Translations under genes and position numbers: made by a program
Notes under the pieces: model-generated
What the model was told of the DNA's origin: nothing
The model's database searches: none
What the model saw: only the letters and a program-made list of their open reading frames with translations
Assembly: GCA_016177515.1 (NCBI GenBank)
Contig: JACOUZ010000150.1
Span: 1 to 6,291, forward strand
Origin: Acidobacteriota bacterium
GTDB taxonomy: Bacteria; Acidobacteriota; Polarisedimenticolia; Gp22-AA2
Direction of reading: 5' to 3'
DNA: 6,291 nucleotides
Shown here: in pieces, positions 4,771 to 6,291 of the stretch
Position numbering within the stretch: position 1 is the first letter of the stretch
Layout of the letters: each line of letters begins with the position of its first letter

Positions 4771-6291
4771 GTGAGTTCAGCAGGCCCGTCCGGACCCAGT
4801 CCCCTGATGGCGGCGCTGCTGTCGGGCGTCGCGCTCCTGGCGACGGCGCCGCTCGGCGCCGCGCCATCCGCGACGCCGTCGCCTGCGCCCTCCGTCCCCT
4901 CGACGCTCGGCGACATCCGCTTCCCGAACTCCGGCGCCCCCGCGGCCCAGCCCGCCTTCACGCGCGGCGTGCTCCTGCTGCACAGCTTCGAATTCGAGGA
5001 TGCGGCCGAGGCCTTCCGGGAGGCGCAGCGCGTCGACCCCGGCTTCGCCCTGGCGTACTGGGGCGAGGCGATGACCTGCAACCACCCGCTGTGGCGCGAG
5101 CAGGACCGCGATGCCGCTCTCGCGGCGCTGCGCCGGCTCGCCCCGACGCCCGAGGCCCGCCGCGCCCGGGCGCCCACCGAGCGCGAGCGCGGCTACCTCG
5201 GGGCCGTCGAGCTGCTCTACGGCGACGGCGACAAGGTCGCCCGTGACGGCGCCTACAGCCGGGCGATGGGCGCGCTGTCGGCGCGCTACCCCGAAGACCT
5301 CGAAGCGCGCGCCTTCTACGCGCTGTCAATCCTCGGCACGGCGCAGGGCAACCGGGATTTCGCCGTCTACATGCGCGCGGCGGCGGTCGGCGAGGAGGTC
5401 TTCGCCGCGAATCCCCGCCACCCCGGGGCGGCGCACTACCTCATCCACTCCTACGACGACCCCGTGCACGCGCCGCTCGGGCTGCGGGCCGCCCGCGTCT
5501 ACGCGCGGATCGCCCCGGCGGCGTCGCACGCGCAGCACATGATCTCGCACATCTACGTCGCGCTCGGGGAATGGGACGAGGCGGTCGACGCCAACGTCAA
5601 GGCGGTCGATGTCGCCGCCGGGCGCCGCGCGCGCAAGGGGCTCGGCGTCGACGAAGAGAACTACCACGCGCTGCACTGGCTCGAGTATTCGTATTTGCAA
5701 CTGGGACGCTTCGACGCGGCGCGCGCCCGGCTCGACGTCATGACCGCCGCCGCGAAGGAAAGCGGGTCGCCGCGCGCCCTGTGGCACCACGCCGCGATGC
5801 GCGCCGCCTGGATCGTCGAGACCGGCGGCCAACCCGGCCCACCCGAGATCCTTCCCGACGCGACCCAGGTCTCCGGCGCCGCCGCCGACCTGTTCGCGAC
5901 CGGCTACGCGGCCTACCTGGCGGGCAACCGCGACGAGGCCGACGCGGCGGCGAACCGTATCGGGCTGCGTCACGACACCGCCGTGGCGGCCGGCCACGTC
6001 TGCGCCCAGAGCAGCAATATCTACGTGGACACCTCCAAGACCGACCTCGCGGCGGCCGAGGTGATGCAGAAGAGCCTGCGCGCCCTGGTCGCGCAGGGAC
6101 GCGGCGACACCGTGACCGCCCTGGGAATGCTGGACGAAGCCACCGCGGCCGAGGACGCGATGGCGCTCGACTACGGCCCCCCGGCCATCGTCAAGCCGTC
6201 GCACGAGGTCTACGGCGAGGTCCTGCTGAAGCTCGGCCGCCCGGCCGACGCGCGGGCGCAGTTCGAGAAGGCGCTGGCGCGCGCGCCGCGC
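4771..6291 (+). CDS. Secreted TPR-repeat protein (3' end beyond window)
   Basis: Open for 507 codons to the right edge with no stop. Residues 12-30 are a hydrophobic signal-peptide core ending in small residues (LGAAPSA), followed by a Pro/Ser/Ala linker (31-45); the n-region lacks positive charge, so the exact start is unsure. Then comes FTRGVLLLHSFEFEDAAE (63-80) leading to AFREAQRVDPGFALAYWGEAM (81-101) and NHPLW (104-108), the entry repeat of a recognisable TPR family. A histidine-rich core lies at 217-271 (HPGAAHYLIHSYDDP, SHAQHMISHIY, LGEWDEAV), and another repeat near 483-506 (LLKLGRPADARAQFEKAL). Probably periplasmic or lipid-free secreted; role unknown. GTG 4771 is chosen because it lies about 20 nt after the predicted transcription start; the in-frame ATG at 4741 overlaps the -10 box. 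ATG 4807 is an alternative. No clear Shine-Dalgarno precedes either. Confidence 0.88.
   Translation, partial: MSSAGPSGPSPLMAALLSGVALLATAPLGAAPSATPSPAPSVPSTLGDIRFPNSGAPAAQPAFTRGVLLLHSFEFEDAAEAFREAQRVDPGFALAYWGEAMTCNHPLWREQDRDAALAALRRLAPTPEARRARAPTERERGYLGAVELLYGDGDKVARDGAYSRAMGALSARYPEDLEARAFYALSILGTAQGNRDFAVYMRAAAVGEEVFAANPRHPGAAHYLIHSYDDPVHAPLGLRAARVYARIAPAASHAQHMISHIYVALGEWDEAVDANVKAVDVAAGRRARKGLGVDEENYHALHWLEYSYLQLGRFDAARARLDVMTAAAKESGSPRALWHHAAMRAAWIVETGGQPGPPEILPDATQVSGAAADLFATGYAAYLAGNRDEADAAANRIGLRHDTAVAAGHVCAQSSNIYVDTSKTDLAAAEVMQKSLRALVAQGRGDTVTALGMLDEATAAEDAMALDYGPPAIVKPSHEVYGEVLLKLGRPADARAQFEKALARAPR

Noticed and set aside
5326..6204. Minus-strand open frame of 292 codons
   Set aside because: Lies opposite the TPR gene, whose sense frame is open to the edge and shows family motifs; the antisense product has no recognisable domain.

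Overview
This is a high-GC stretch of bacterial chromosome. Gene density, strong third-position GC bias and the families present (a one-domain Clp ATPase, a DUF255/YyaL-type protein, a DUF3187-type barrel, a nucleotidyltransferase pair and a secreted TPR protein) fit an uncultured Acidobacteriota-like or other deeply branching Gram-negative lineage. That placement is inference; there is no marker gene here. I see no rRNA, tRNA, CRISPR array or transposase.

Left part (1-1778, minus strand): a two-gene operon. A single-domain Clp/AAA_2 ATPase (579-1778) is followed after 12 nt by an MgtC/SapB-family membrane protein that runs off the left edge (566 to 1). Both starts are set by strong Shine-Dalgarno sequences. 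The ATPase has all the AAA+ motifs and a VGF tripeptide where ClpA/ClpC carry their ClpP-docking loop.

Middle (about 1890-3565): a cluster of damaged genes. A thioredoxin-fold gene (+) is cut off after its CxxC half and joined out of frame to the tail half of a DUF3187-like outer-membrane protein gene (+), which itself has a frameshift and an internal deletion. Facing it is the C-terminal part of a DUF255/YyaL-type gene (-), which lacks its N-terminal half, has an in-frame internal deletion and carries small frameshifts. The two 3' ends nearly abut (2658-2664). Either this is a real decaying locus or the assembly has dropped segments; the sequence alone cannot decide.

Next (about 3568-3793) is a gene-free stretch of about 225 nt with a three-copy 16-bp tandem repeat, a 14-bp perfect palindrome and a hairpin over the stop codon of the next gene.

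Right part: a two-gene minus-strand module (4650 to 3794) of a small helical protein and a DUF6036-like nucleotidyltransferase, joined by a TGATG overlap and headed by a perfect TATAAT box 7 nt from the start codon, which suggests a leaderless transcript. It resembles a toxin-antitoxin pair. Diverging from it, a good sigma70-type promoter (4714-4742) precedes a secreted TPR protein (4771 to the right edge, incomplete) with a conserved histidine-rich core.
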